From Candidatus Omnitrophota bacterium (GTDB lineage: Bacteria > Omnitrophota > Gorgyraeia > Duberdicusellales > 4484-171), in assembly GCA_030601015.1 (NCBI GenBank), contig JAUVUO010000030.1, positions 1 to 10,551 on the forward strand: 10,551 nt of DNA. Direction: 5' to 3'. The notes under the pieces are model-generated. The model was not told the origin of the DNA. It made no database searches and saw nothing but the letters and a program-made list of their open reading frames with translations. How positions within the stretch are numbered: position 1 is the stretch's first letter; the number at the start of each line of letters is the position of its first letter. Shown one piece after another: positions 1 to 6,126 of this stretch. Both the position numbers and the translations under genes were made by a program.

Positions 1-10
1 AATTTGTAAG

Positions 11-19
11 TGATATAAT
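11..19 (+). promoter_or_regulatory. Extended -10 promoter element upstream of the FmdB gene
   Basis: A perfect TATAAT at 14-19 is preceded by TG at 11-12 with one base between, which is the classical extended -10 form (TGnTATAAT) that needs little help from a -35 box. The -35 position falls outside the window, so it cannot be judged. The expected start of transcription is near 26, giving a leader of about 18 bases that contains the ribosome binding site at 34-38. The zinc-ribbon gene would then be the first gene of a transcript that probably continues through the DUF1015 gene. Inferred from sequence only. Confidence 0.55.
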
Positions 20-33
20 AATCCGTAAATAAT

Positions 34-38
34 GGAGG
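34..38 (+). promoter_or_regulatory. Ribosome binding site of the FmdB gene
   Basis: GGAGG lies five bases before the ATG at 44, near-ideal Shine-Dalgarno spacing, and fixes that start. Confidence 0.75.
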
Positions 39-43
39 GATGA

Positions 44-319
44 ATGCCAACATATGATTATGAATGTTTGAGCTGCAATGATAAATTTGAGGTATTTCAG
101 CAAATGAATGATCAACCTTTGGATAAATGCCCAAAATGTGAGGGGAAAGTTAAAAGGTTAATAGGTTCGGGATTTGGAGTGATTTTTAAAGGCAGCGGGT
201 TTTATGAAACTGATTATAAGAAGAAAAATTTTTCGGAAAGCTCAAAGAAAGAAAATACTAATCAGTGTTCAGGCTGTAACCAAACAGCATGTCCCCAGAC
301 AGGAAATCAAGGGGGGTAA
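44..319 (+). CDS. FmdB-family zinc-ribbon protein (putative regulatory protein)
   Basis: A 91-residue protein whose first 55 residues match the FmdB/CxxC_CxxC_SSSS family: it opens MPTYDYEC, has paired cysteines at 8/11 and 29/32 that should hold one zinc, and has the family's following segment with GVIFKGSGFY and TDYK (about 45-59). The family is named after a protein of the formamidase/amidase gene region and is usually called a putative regulator; its molecular role is not established. A hydrophilic lysine/serine linker (59-70) leads to a tail with three more cysteines (75, 78, 83). A GGAGG at 34-38 supports the start. The stop is two bases before the DUF1015 start codon, so the two are probably co-translated. 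Family assignment is firm, function is unknown. Confidence 0.88.
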   Translation: MPTYDYECLSCNDKFEVFQQMNDQPLDKCPKCEGKVKRLIGSGFGVIFKGSGFYETDYKKKNFSESSKKENTNQCSGCNQTACPQTGNQGG

Positions 320-321
320 TA

Positions 322-1521
322 ATGAATTCAATTTTAAAGCCTTTTCGAGCGACCTATTTTAATAGTGAAAATATTAAAGATTTATCAAAAGTTGTTTGTC
401 CCCCTTACGATGTTATTGGACAAAAGCAACTGGCCGAATTAAGAACGAAATCGATTTATAATTTAGCTCATGTTTTAATCGCGGATAAAGGTGATTATAA
501 AAAATCTAAAGTTTTACTTAATGAATGGTTTAAGAAACAGATAATGATTGATGATGACAAAGATTGTTTTTATCTTTATGAACAAAAATTTAATATTGAA
601 GGGAAATTTTTTAAGAGGTTTGGCATATTGTCTTTACTTAAAATGAATAAAAACGAGATACTTCCTCATGAACGTACTTTAGCTGCTCCTAAAATAGATA
701 GAACAAACATGATAAAATCGGTAGAAGCTAATTTAAGTCCGATTTTTGCTATTGCCGTAAAATCTTCCGGTTATATATCCAAAATACATAAGAAATATTT
801 TCGAAAAAAACCTTTTTTAAATGCCGTCGATCATGAAGGCAATATTAATAAATTATGGAAGATTCAAGATAAAAATGAAGTTGATGATATTTGTAAAGTT
901 TTGGGCAATTCTAAGTTAGTCATTGCTGATGGCCATCATCGTTTTGAAATATCATACGATTATTTTAAAAAGAATAGAGATAAGTTCAAAGACCTTAATT
1001 ATATTTTAGCATATGTTGCTGACTGTCAAAATGGCCTGGTTATTTTACCCACACATAGAGTAATAACTGTTAGTGATAATAAAAAAATATTATTTGAGAA
1101 GTTAGAGAAATATTTTGATATTAAAGAAGTTTCTCAGTATACTTTAGGTAAAAATTTAAAGTCTAATCAAGAGTTTTGTTTAGGTGTTTGTCGAGAAGGT
1201 AAATTTTATTTTTTAAAATTAAAGGATAAATCGTTATTAGATACGGTCACAGATGAATCATATAGGGAATTAGATACATATGTTTTTCATAAAGCAGTTC
1301 TGCCTTTGTTTAATAAATCAGGGGATATTGAATATACCCATAGTATGAAAGAGACTAAAAAGCTGGCTTGCAAAAATAAGACAGCGTTTCTGTTAAAGGC
1401 TGTTTCTTTAGACTCTGTGTTTGAGCTTTCAGCGAAAGGGATAAAAATGCCTCAGAAAAGTACGTATTTTTATCCAAAAATTTTATCAGGTTTGGTTATT
1501 CGTCGTTTTGTCAAGAGTTAA
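322..1521 (+). CDS. DUF1015 family protein
   Basis: A 399-residue soluble protein of the DUF1015 family. Landmarks in order: PPYDVI (27-32), HERTLAAPKIDR (116-127), NLSPI (137-141), ADGHHR (202-207) and the C-terminal MPQKSTYFYPK block (about 375-385), all typical of the family and near its usual length of about 400. The start at 322 is preferred over an in-frame ATG at 289 because a G-rich Shine-Dalgarno (AAGGGGGG, 309-316) sits just before it and the family begins close to this point. ADGHHR resembles the G-x-H-R type motif of ParB/sulfiredoxin-fold proteins, some of which are phosphoryl-transfer enzymes; that is inference, and no reaction can be assigned. No membrane segment or signal peptide. 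It follows the FmdB gene by two bases and precedes accD by 51. Confidence 0.85.
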   Translation: MNSILKPFRATYFNSENIKDLSKVVCPPYDVIGQKQLAELRTKSIYNLAHVLIADKGDYKKSKVLLNEWFKKQIMIDDDKDCFYLYEQKFNIEGKFFKRFGILSLLKMNKNEILPHERTLAAPKIDRTNMIKSVEANLSPIFAIAVKSSGYISKIHKKYFRKKPFLNAVDHEGNINKLWKIQDKNEVDDICKVLGNSKLVIADGHHRFEISYDYFKKNRDKFKDLNYILAYVADCQNGLVILPTHRVITVSDNKKILFEKLEKYFDIKEVSQYTLGKNLKSNQEFCLGVCREGKFYFLKLKDKSLLDTVTDESYRELDTYVFHKAVLPLFNKSGDIEYTHSMKETKKLACKNKTAFLLKAVSLDSVFELSAKGIKMPQKSTYFYPKILSGLVIRRFVKS

Positions 1522-1532
1522 GAATTTTAATA

Positions 1533-1571
1533 AATTATTTATATTTGTTTACTAAAATTTAATAAATAATT
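1533..1571 (+). repeat. AT-only inverted repeat abutting the accD start codon
   Basis: AATTATTTAT (1533-1542) and ATAAATAATT (1562-1571) are perfect inverted copies of 10 bases around a 19-base loop. The right arm ends one base before the accD ATG at 1573, and no Shine-Dalgarno sequence is present. In RNA the stem would cover the translation start region. All pairs are A-U, so it may be chance in AT-rich DNA. Confidence 0.35.
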
Positions 1572-1572
1572 C

Positions 1573-2418
1573 ATGAGAATATTTAATAAATCATTGAAAT
1601 ACAAATTACGGAAAAAGAAAAAAAATATTCCGGACGGTTTATGGAGTAAATGTCCTAAATGTTCTCATTTGATTTTTAATAAAATTTTAGATGAGAACCT
1701 AAAAGTATGTCCAAAATGTACTTATCATTTTACATTGACATGTTGGGAAAGAATTAATATTTTAGTCGATAAAGGTAGTTTTGCCGAAATAGCTAAAGAT
1801 TTATATTCTTGCGACCCATTAGATTTTGAAGGCCCCAAAACTTATAAAGCCAAACTTTCAGAAGCAATGAAAAGTACAGGTTTAACAGAGGCCGCAGTCG
1901 TCGGAGAAGCAAAAATTAATAATAAAGAGTTGGCCTTTGGAGTTACAGATTCCCGTTTTATTATGGGGTCAATGGGGTCAGTTGTGGGAGAAAAGATAAC
2001 TTTGATTGCCGAATTGGCTTTAGAGAAACGTATACCTCTAATTGTAGTTTCGGGCTCAGGGGGAGGTGCTAGGATGTATGAGGGTATGCTTAGCCTTATG
2101 CAGATGGCCAAAACCTGCGGGGTTATTGGCCGCTTAAAAAAAGAAAATATACCTTTTATATCTGTATTGACTAATCCTACAATGGGTGGTGTTATGGCTT
2201 CATTTGCCGGAGTAGGTGATGTTATAATAGCCGAACCTGCCGCGTTAATAGGATTTGCCGGGCCGAGGGTGATAAAACAAACTATAACGCAAGATTTACC
2301 AAAGGGGTTTCAGTCTTCTGAGTTTAATTTGAAGAGAGGCCTTATTGATATAGTTTCTCATAGGAAGCAGCTAAAAGATACTATTATGATGGTGTTAGAT
2401 TATTTAGAACCACAATGA
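1573..2418 (+). CDS. accD: Acetyl-CoA carboxylase carboxyltransferase subunit beta
   Basis: The beta half of the carboxyltransferase that, with AccA, moves the carboxyl group from biotin-BCCP to acetyl-CoA to make malonyl-CoA, the first committed step of fatty acid synthesis. At 281 residues it has the normal length. The N-terminus carries a basic stretch (8-17) and the AccD zinc ribbon with Cys 27, 30, 46 and 49 (CPKC twice). The crotonase-like core shows MGSMGSVVGEK (131-141), GSGGGARMYEG (161-171), LMQMAKT (175-181), NPTMGGVMASFA (201-212) and GFAGPRVI (227-234), followed by LPKGFQ. The glycine-rich oxyanion loop reads SGSGGGARM where many AccD have S-x-S-GGARM. No accA lies in the window. 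The start has no Shine-Dalgarno sequence but fits the family N-terminus. Identification is firm. Confidence 0.96.
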   Translation: MRIFNKSLKYKLRKKKKNIPDGLWSKCPKCSHLIFNKILDENLKVCPKCTYHFTLTCWERINILVDKGSFAEIAKDLYSCDPLDFEGPKTYKAKLSEAMKSTGLTEAAVVGEAKINNKELAFGVTDSRFIMGSMGSVVGEKITLIAELALEKRIPLIVVSGSGGGARMYEGMLSLMQMAKTCGVIGRLKKENIPFISVLTNPTMGGVMASFAGVGDVIIAEPAALIGFAGPRVIKQTITQDLPKGFQSSEFNLKRGLIDIVSHRKQLKDTIMMVLDYLEPQ

Positions 2419-2453
2419 TTAATGGGTGTTTTAAATAAATTTATTGTTTTAAC

Positions 2454-2482
2454 TTGACATTTATGGAGTTAACCCATAGAAT
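2454..2482 (+). promoter_or_regulatory. Near-consensus sigma70-type promoter giving a leaderless or near-leaderless ugpC mRNA
   Basis: A perfect -35 box TTGACA (2454-2459), a 17-base spacer and TAGAAT (2477-2482, five of six consensus bases) form the best promoter in the window. The expected start of transcription, about seven to nine bases past the -10, falls at 2489-2491, and the ATG of the next gene is 2491. There is no Shine-Dalgarno sequence, so the transcript would have essentially no leader. A short inverted repeat TATGG (2462-2466) / CCATA (2474-2478) lies between the boxes and touches the -10; it could be an operator, but five-base arms are weak evidence. Confidence 0.7.
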
Positions 2483-2490
2483 TTTGAATT

Positions 2491-3594
2491 ATGGCTGAAG
2501 TTATTTTAAAAAATATTAGTAAGACCTATGGCTCAAAGGTCACCGTTGTCAAAAATATAAATCTTGACATAAAGGATAAGGAGTTTGTAGTTTTAGTCGG
2601 CCCTTCAGGATGCGGCAAATCTACCACTTTGAGAATGATCGCGGGATTAGAAAGTATTAGTAAAGGAGATATCTATATTGGAGACAGGGTAATTAACTTG
2701 GTCCCACCTAAAGACAGAAATATAGCAATGGTTTTTCAGAATTATGCTCTTTATCCGCATATGAATGTTTATTCTAATATGGCGTTTGCTTTAAAGCTGC
2801 GTAATTATTCTAAACAGGATATTGATGTCTTAGTTAAAGATGCAGCTCAAATTCTTGGGATAACTCATTTGATGAAAAGGAAACCAAGAGAAATATCCGG
2901 GGGTGAACGTCAGAGAGTAGCGGTCGGCAGGGCTATAGTAAGGAAGCCGTTTGTTTTTCTTTTTGATGAACCTTTAAGTAATCTTGATGCTAAATTACGA
3001 GTTCAGATGCGAACAGAAATACATAAACTGCATTTGCGAATACAAACCACAATGATTTATGTCACTCATGACCAGACTGAAGCTATGACGTTAGGTGACC
3101 GTATCGCGGTTATGAAAGACGGTCGAATTTTGCAGTTTGATACACCGTTGAATGTTTATGATAATCCGTCATGTAAATTTGTTGCTGAATTTATAGGTTC
3201 TCCGTCTATGAATTTAATGACAGGGGATATAGTCAAAAAGAATGGAAGTCTATATTTTAGAGAAGGCAGTTTTAAAGTTAAAATAATTAAAGAAATGTAT
3301 GGGAAGTTAGAGAAATATATTAATAAACAGTTATTTTTTGGTATAAGGCCGGAAAATATTTATGATAAATTGTTTGCCTCTTGCGCTACTCCTGAAAACA
3401 CATTGTCAGTTTTATGTGATGTTGTTGAAACTATGGGATCAGAAAATCACCTTTATCTTTCTACGAACAAACATACAATGATAGCCGTTGTAGATGCCGC
3501 GAATAAGCCCTCAATTGGTAGTATGGTTGAAGTTGTTTTTGATATGAAAAAGGCTCATTTTTTTGATTTCGATACAAAAGTTACTATTGTATAA
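2491..3594 (+). CDS. ugpC: ABC transporter ATP-binding protein, UgpC/MsmX/MalK type
   Basis: The ATPase subunit of a CUT1-type carbohydrate importer; it drives uptake of sugars or glycerol phosphates by hydrolysing ATP at the inner face of the membrane. Its 367 residues match the family. Motifs: Walker A GPSGCGKST (37-45), Q-loop FQNYALYPHM (82-91), signature ISGGERQRV (135-143, with Glu where LSGGQ is usual), Walker B FLFDEP (156-161), D-loop SNLD (163-166) and switch His 193. FIGSPSMNLM (234-243) leads into the C-terminal TOBE/MOBE regulatory domain (about 240-367). No permease or binding protein is nearby. Such ATPases are known in some bacteria to serve several permeases (MsmX), and the gene's own promoter would suit a shared subunit. 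The exact substrate cannot be told, so the symbol is a family label. Confidence 0.9.
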   Translation: MAEVILKNISKTYGSKVTVVKNINLDIKDKEFVVLVGPSGCGKSTTLRMIAGLESISKGDIYIGDRVINLVPPKDRNIAMVFQNYALYPHMNVYSNMAFALKLRNYSKQDIDVLVKDAAQILGITHLMKRKPREISGGERQRVAVGRAIVRKPFVFLFDEPLSNLDAKLRVQMRTEIHKLHLRIQTTMIYVTHDQTEAMTLGDRIAVMKDGRILQFDTPLNVYDNPSCKFVAEFIGSPSMNLMTGDIVKKNGSLYFREGSFKVKIIKEMYGKLEKYINKQLFFGIRPENIYDKLFASCATPENTLSVLCDVVETMGSENHLYLSTNKHTMIAVVDAANKPSIGSMVEVVFDMKKAHFFDFDTKVTIV

Positions 3595-4846
3595 TTTTTT
3601 TATACCCTCAATTTATTCTGTACTTGTAATAATTTCTATTACTTTTACTGTAATTAGTAATCCTATTAACGCATTTTTTTTAATGCCGGCATTTATGGGA
3701 TGTATCTTATTTGTTTTTTTCCGCAAACTCCAGTTGAATAAATTTTCTAATTATCACGGTGAATTTGAAAGAAAACAAGAGACTATAAATCTTTTGACGG
3801 AAAGTATAAGGGAGAAAAAAAATTTATTACAAACTTTACCTTTTAAGTGTCAGAGAGTTTCTTTCCTTTTTAATGTTTCCCAAAGATTGATTGAGCTCAT
3901 TGATTCGGAAGAGGTTTTGAATTTTCTTATAAAAACATTAGAAGAATTATTTCCGCAGGCAGACACTATTTTGATTTTTGATTTTGATAATCAAAATTAC
4001 TCTATGAATTTAGTCCGGTCTTTCAATAAGACGAAATTTATTTTAGAAGAAAAAAAAGGGGATGAATTAGATAACTGGGTTTTAAGGCATAATTGTTCTT
4101 TGTTGATTGAAGATTTAACTAAAGAATTTAAGTTCGATTATTCCAAAATAAACGCATATACAAAGAGAGGTGCTCATTCATTTATTGCCAGCCCAATTGC
4201 TATAGGGACCAAAACATTAGGCCAAGTAAAAGTGGAATCTAGAAATCCAAAGTTTTTTTCTTTAGATGATTCTAGGATATTAAGGAACATTTGTGATTTG
4301 GGAGCTGTCGTTTTAGAGAGAGCTAAATTATTTAATCATGCAAAAAATTTGGTTATTCAAGATTCGTTAACATCACTTTTTGTAAAAGAATATTTTTTTA
4401 AGAAATTAAAAGAGGAAATTAAATCAGCTGAAAATGAAAATAAAATGATAGGTGTAATGATTCTGGATTTAGATGATTTTAAATCACTAAATGATAATTA
4501 TGGACATGCGATAGGAGACGCGGCTTTAAAAATAGTAGCTGAAGTTTTATCTAAAATCTCAAAAGATTCAGGTTGTCTGGCCTCGAGGTTTGGAGGCGAG
4601 GAGTTTGTAATGTATATAAGCGATTGTAATCAGAAAAAACTTTTGCGAATTTCCGAGAAAATTAGGTTGGAGATTAAACGGGCAGGAATAAATCTTCGAA
4701 GGGAAAAAATATATTTTACTGTTTCGTTGGGTGCGGTTTTATATCCTAGAGATGGAATTGAACCAATAAGTTTAGTGAATAAGGCAGATAATTTATTGTA
4801 TAAGGCTAAAAAAGAAGGTAAAGATAGGGTATGTTTTACTGGGTAG
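3563..4846 (+). CDS. Membrane-anchored GAF-GGDEF diguanylate cyclase
   Basis: Makes the second messenger c-di-GMP from two GTP. With the TTG start at 3563 it has 427 residues: two hydrophobic helices (about 12-32 and 35-53) forming a hairpin, a helical linker (60-95), a GAF-like sensor domain (about 100-257) and a GGDEF domain (262-425). The catalytic residues are present: DLDDFKSLND (302-311), GHAIGD (314-319) and GGEEF (344-348). The inhibitory I-site RxxD expected at 335-338 reads DSGC, so product inhibition through it is unlikely. The usual DxLTxLxNRR entry motif reads DSLTSLFVKEYF. The start is uncertain: no in-frame ATG precedes the membrane region, TTG 3563 has a weak AAAAAGG ten bases upstream and overlaps ugpC by 32 bases, and TTG 3587 is an alternative. 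Ligand of the GAF domain unknown. Confidence 0.88.
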   Translation: MISIQKLLLYNFFIPSIYSVLVIISITFTVISNPINAFFLMPAFMGCILFVFFRKLQLNKFSNYHGEFERKQETINLLTESIREKKNLLQTLPFKCQRVSFLFNVSQRLIELIDSEEVLNFLIKTLEELFPQADTILIFDFDNQNYSMNLVRSFNKTKFILEEKKGDELDNWVLRHNCSLLIEDLTKEFKFDYSKINAYTKRGAHSFIASPIAIGTKTLGQVKVESRNPKFFSLDDSRILRNICDLGAVVLERAKLFNHAKNLVIQDSLTSLFVKEYFFKKLKEEIKSAENENKMIGVMILDLDDFKSLNDNYGHAIGDAALKIVAEVLSKISKDSGCLASRFGGEEFVMYISDCNQKKLLRISEKIRLEIKRAGINLRREKIYFTVSLGAVLYPRDGIEPISLVNKADNLLYKAKKEGKDRVCFTG

Positions 4847-5799
4847 TAATTATTATAGTTTTTATATTTTTTCTTTTGGTAGAAATTTATTTTCTTAAAA
4901 AATTGGGTGAAGCCTATTCTAGTAAATATGAAATCTTAAAGGATAAATGTTTGGATTTGTCAAAAGAGGAAATTTATTTAAAAAAAGAAGTTGATGTGTT
5001 AGAGAATACTTTGACCGGCCGTTTTTTGTTCTATGATATAGCAAGGAAGATAGCTCCTATAGTCGATGAAGAAAAGTTATTGGAGATTTTTCGCGAAGAA
5101 ATAAATTCTTTAGGCCATATCGATGATATAAAATTTTGTAATAATTTGATGGATGCCGAATATTTACAATTCAAAACTGAAAATAATGATAAGGAGTGTA
5201 TTTGTGTAAAAACTAAATCTCAAGAACTAGTTGAATATTTGCCTTATTTTGCTAAATTATTGAGGTTATGCCGAGAAAGAGGAGGCCTTTACAATCGCCT
5301 GCAAGAATTATCTATATATGATCCTTTAACTAAGATATATAATCGGCGCAATTTCATGAAGATGTTTTTTGATGAATTTGAAAGGGTTAAAAAATTTAAT
5401 TTTAAATTATCTTTTTTAATGATAGATATAGATTTTTTTAAAAAGGTAAATGATACTCACGGTCATTTGGTGGGTGATGCTGTTTTAATAAAAGTATCGC
5501 AGTTAATAAAGATTAACCTCAGAGAAATAGATTTTGTCGCTAGATTAGGAGGAGAAGAATTTGCTGTTATTTTGCCCCAAACAGGTAAATTTGAAGCGGT
5601 AAAAATAGCAGAGCGTATCAGATTGAAAGTTTTTGATGAGGAGATAAATGTATTTGATGAAACACTTAAGACAAGTATTAGTATCGGAATTTCTTCTTTT
5701 CCCGAGGATACAGAAAATCAGGAAATTCTTATGGAATTAGCGGATAAAGCGTTATATAAGGCGAAGGATTCAGGAAGAAACAAAGTTTGTGCGGTTTAA
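4831..5799 (+). CDS. Membrane-anchored GGDEF diguanylate cyclase with intact I-site
   Basis: A second c-di-GMP synthase, 322 residues. One N-terminal membrane helix (about 3-23) is followed by a charged helical stretch (27-62, probably coiled coil), a short unassigned region (63-150) that may be a degenerate GAF-like sensor, and a GGDEF domain (157-322). Active-site features are intact: DPLTKIYNRRNF (164-175), DIDFFKKVND (199-208), GHLVGD (211-216) and GGEEF (240-244). REID at 231-234, exactly five residues before GGEEF, is a full RxxD inhibitory site, so feedback by c-di-GMP is expected. The start codon lies inside the preceding cyclase gene (16-base overlap), which implies translational coupling; the Shine-Dalgarno is weak. 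No EAL or HD-GYP phosphodiesterase lies in the window. Confidence 0.9.
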   Translation: MFYWVVIIIVFIFFLLVEIYFLKKLGEAYSSKYEILKDKCLDLSKEEIYLKKEVDVLENTLTGRFLFYDIARKIAPIVDEEKLLEIFREEINSLGHIDDIKFCNNLMDAEYLQFKTENNDKECICVKTKSQELVEYLPYFAKLLRLCRERGGLYNRLQELSIYDPLTKIYNRRNFMKMFFDEFERVKKFNFKLSFLMIDIDFFKKVNDTHGHLVGDAVLIKVSQLIKINLREIDFVARLGGEEFAVILPQTGKFEAVKIAERIRLKVFDEEINVFDETLKTSISIGISSFPEDTENQEILMELADKALYKAKDSGRNKVCAV

Positions 5800-5814
5800 T
5801 TTTTATTTTAAACC
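5793..5814 (+). terminator. Weak hairpin at the end of the second cyclase gene
   Basis: GGTTTAA (5793-5799, including the stop codon) pairs with TTAAACC (5808-5814) around an 8-base T-rich loop. It sits where a terminator would be expected before a 327-base gap, but no T-run follows, so intrinsic termination is doubtful; it may only protect the 3' end of the message. Confidence 0.25.
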
Positions 5815-5832
5815 ACAAATATATTTATAGGG

Positions 5833-5902
5833 ATTATCTTTTCATGCATTGGCGCTGTTGGCTAATAGCATCCGTTCCTGATTTTAGCGATTAAAAGATG
5901 AT
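5833..5902 (+). ncRNA. Possible structured RNA element, nested inverted repeats
   Basis: The outer arms ATTATCTTTT (5833-5842) and AAAAGATGAT (5893-5902) can pair over ten positions with one G-U. Inside them TGCATTGGC (5845-5853) pairs with GCTAATAGCA (5861-5870) around a 7-base loop, with one bulged A and one G-U. The enclosed segment is visibly richer in G+C than the surrounding DNA, often a mark of structured RNA in AT-rich genomes. It matches no RNA family I know, and I checked it by eye against the c-di-GMP riboswitch because cyclase genes precede it. Strand is assumed from the neighbouring genes. A degenerate remnant or chance pairing is possible. Confidence 0.3.
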
Positions 5903-5960
5903 TATATCAATGAAAAAGTTAATGTTTTCAATCTTTGCAATCTGAAATTAATCTGGGTAA

Positions 5961-5982
5961 TAAGGAATTGTCTCATTTCTTA
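5961..5982 (+). repeat. Small inverted repeat (stem-loop)
   Basis: TAAGGAAT (5961-5968) pairs with ATTTCTTA (5975-5982) around TGTCTC, eight pairs with one G-U. It is upstream of the candidate promoters of the PGI-like gene, so it is either the 3' part of the upstream transcript or a protein-binding site. No T-run follows. Confidence 0.25.
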
Positions 5983-5994
5983 GCAGTCCCATAT

Positions 5995-6033
5995 TTTATT
6001 TAAGGTTGTAATTTTATATAATGTGTGGATAAT
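5995..6033 (+). promoter_or_regulatory. Candidate promoter region for the PGI-like gene
   Basis: Two overlapping candidates are seen. A perfect -10 TATAAT (6017-6022) has only a poor -35 (TTTATT, 5995-6000, 16-base spacer). A second pairs TTGTAA (6006-6011) with GATAAT (6028-6033) over a 16-base spacer. Either would give a leader of about 85-100 bases before the ATG at 6127. AT-rich DNA produces such matches easily, so this is only the most plausible location. Confidence 0.35.
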
Positions 6034-6117
6034 GTTGTATTTAAAGAGCAGATTGTATTATGTTTTTTTTTGAATTCGAGAAGTTTATTGTTTTTGAGAA
6101 AAATTTAAAAGAACAAT

Positions 6118-6123
6118 AGGAGG
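6118..6123 (+). promoter_or_regulatory. Ribosome binding site of the PGI-like gene
   Basis: AGGAGG, a full Shine-Dalgarno core, stands only three bases before the ATG at 6127. The spacing is short but the strength of the match supports this start. Confidence 0.65.
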
Positions 6124-6126
6124 AAT

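Larger units (their letters stand above)
5800..6126 (+). other. Gene-free region of 327 bases between the cyclases and the PGI-like gene
   Basis: The only long stretch without a gene. I see no reading frame of useful length or family resemblance. From left to right it holds part of a weak hairpin (to 5814), a nested inverted repeat in a GC-richer patch (5833-5902), a second small hairpin (5961-5982), candidate -10 elements (6017-6022 and 6028-6033), a run of nine T (6063-6071) and the Shine-Dalgarno of the next gene (6118-6123). This arrangement fits a transcript end, a possible small RNA or leader element, and a new promoter. I do not recognise a known riboswitch, tRNA, 6S RNA or tmRNA here. 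Confidence 0.6.

Noticed and set aside
289..321. Upstream in-frame ATG extending the DUF1015 protein by 11 residues
   Set aside because: Would overlap the FmdB gene, has no Shine-Dalgarno, and the extra residues do not fit the family start; 322 has a strong site.
1842..2111. Open frame of 89 codons on the - strand inside accD
   Set aside because: Antisense to a strongly conserved stretch of accD; no family resemblance and no ribosome binding site. Shadow frame.
2434..2445. Perfect 12-base palindrome AATAAATTTATT
   Set aside because: AT-only and short; expected by chance in this DNA, and no T-run placement suits a terminator. At most an AT-rich tract upstream of the promoter.
6063..6071. Run of nine T as an intrinsic terminator
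   Set aside because: No GC-containing hairpin directly precedes it on the + strand.
5800..6126. c-di-GMP riboswitch after the cyclase genes
   Set aside because: I looked for the conserved core and tetraloop-receptor pattern of GEMM-type riboswitches and did not find it; the inverted repeats have a different layout.
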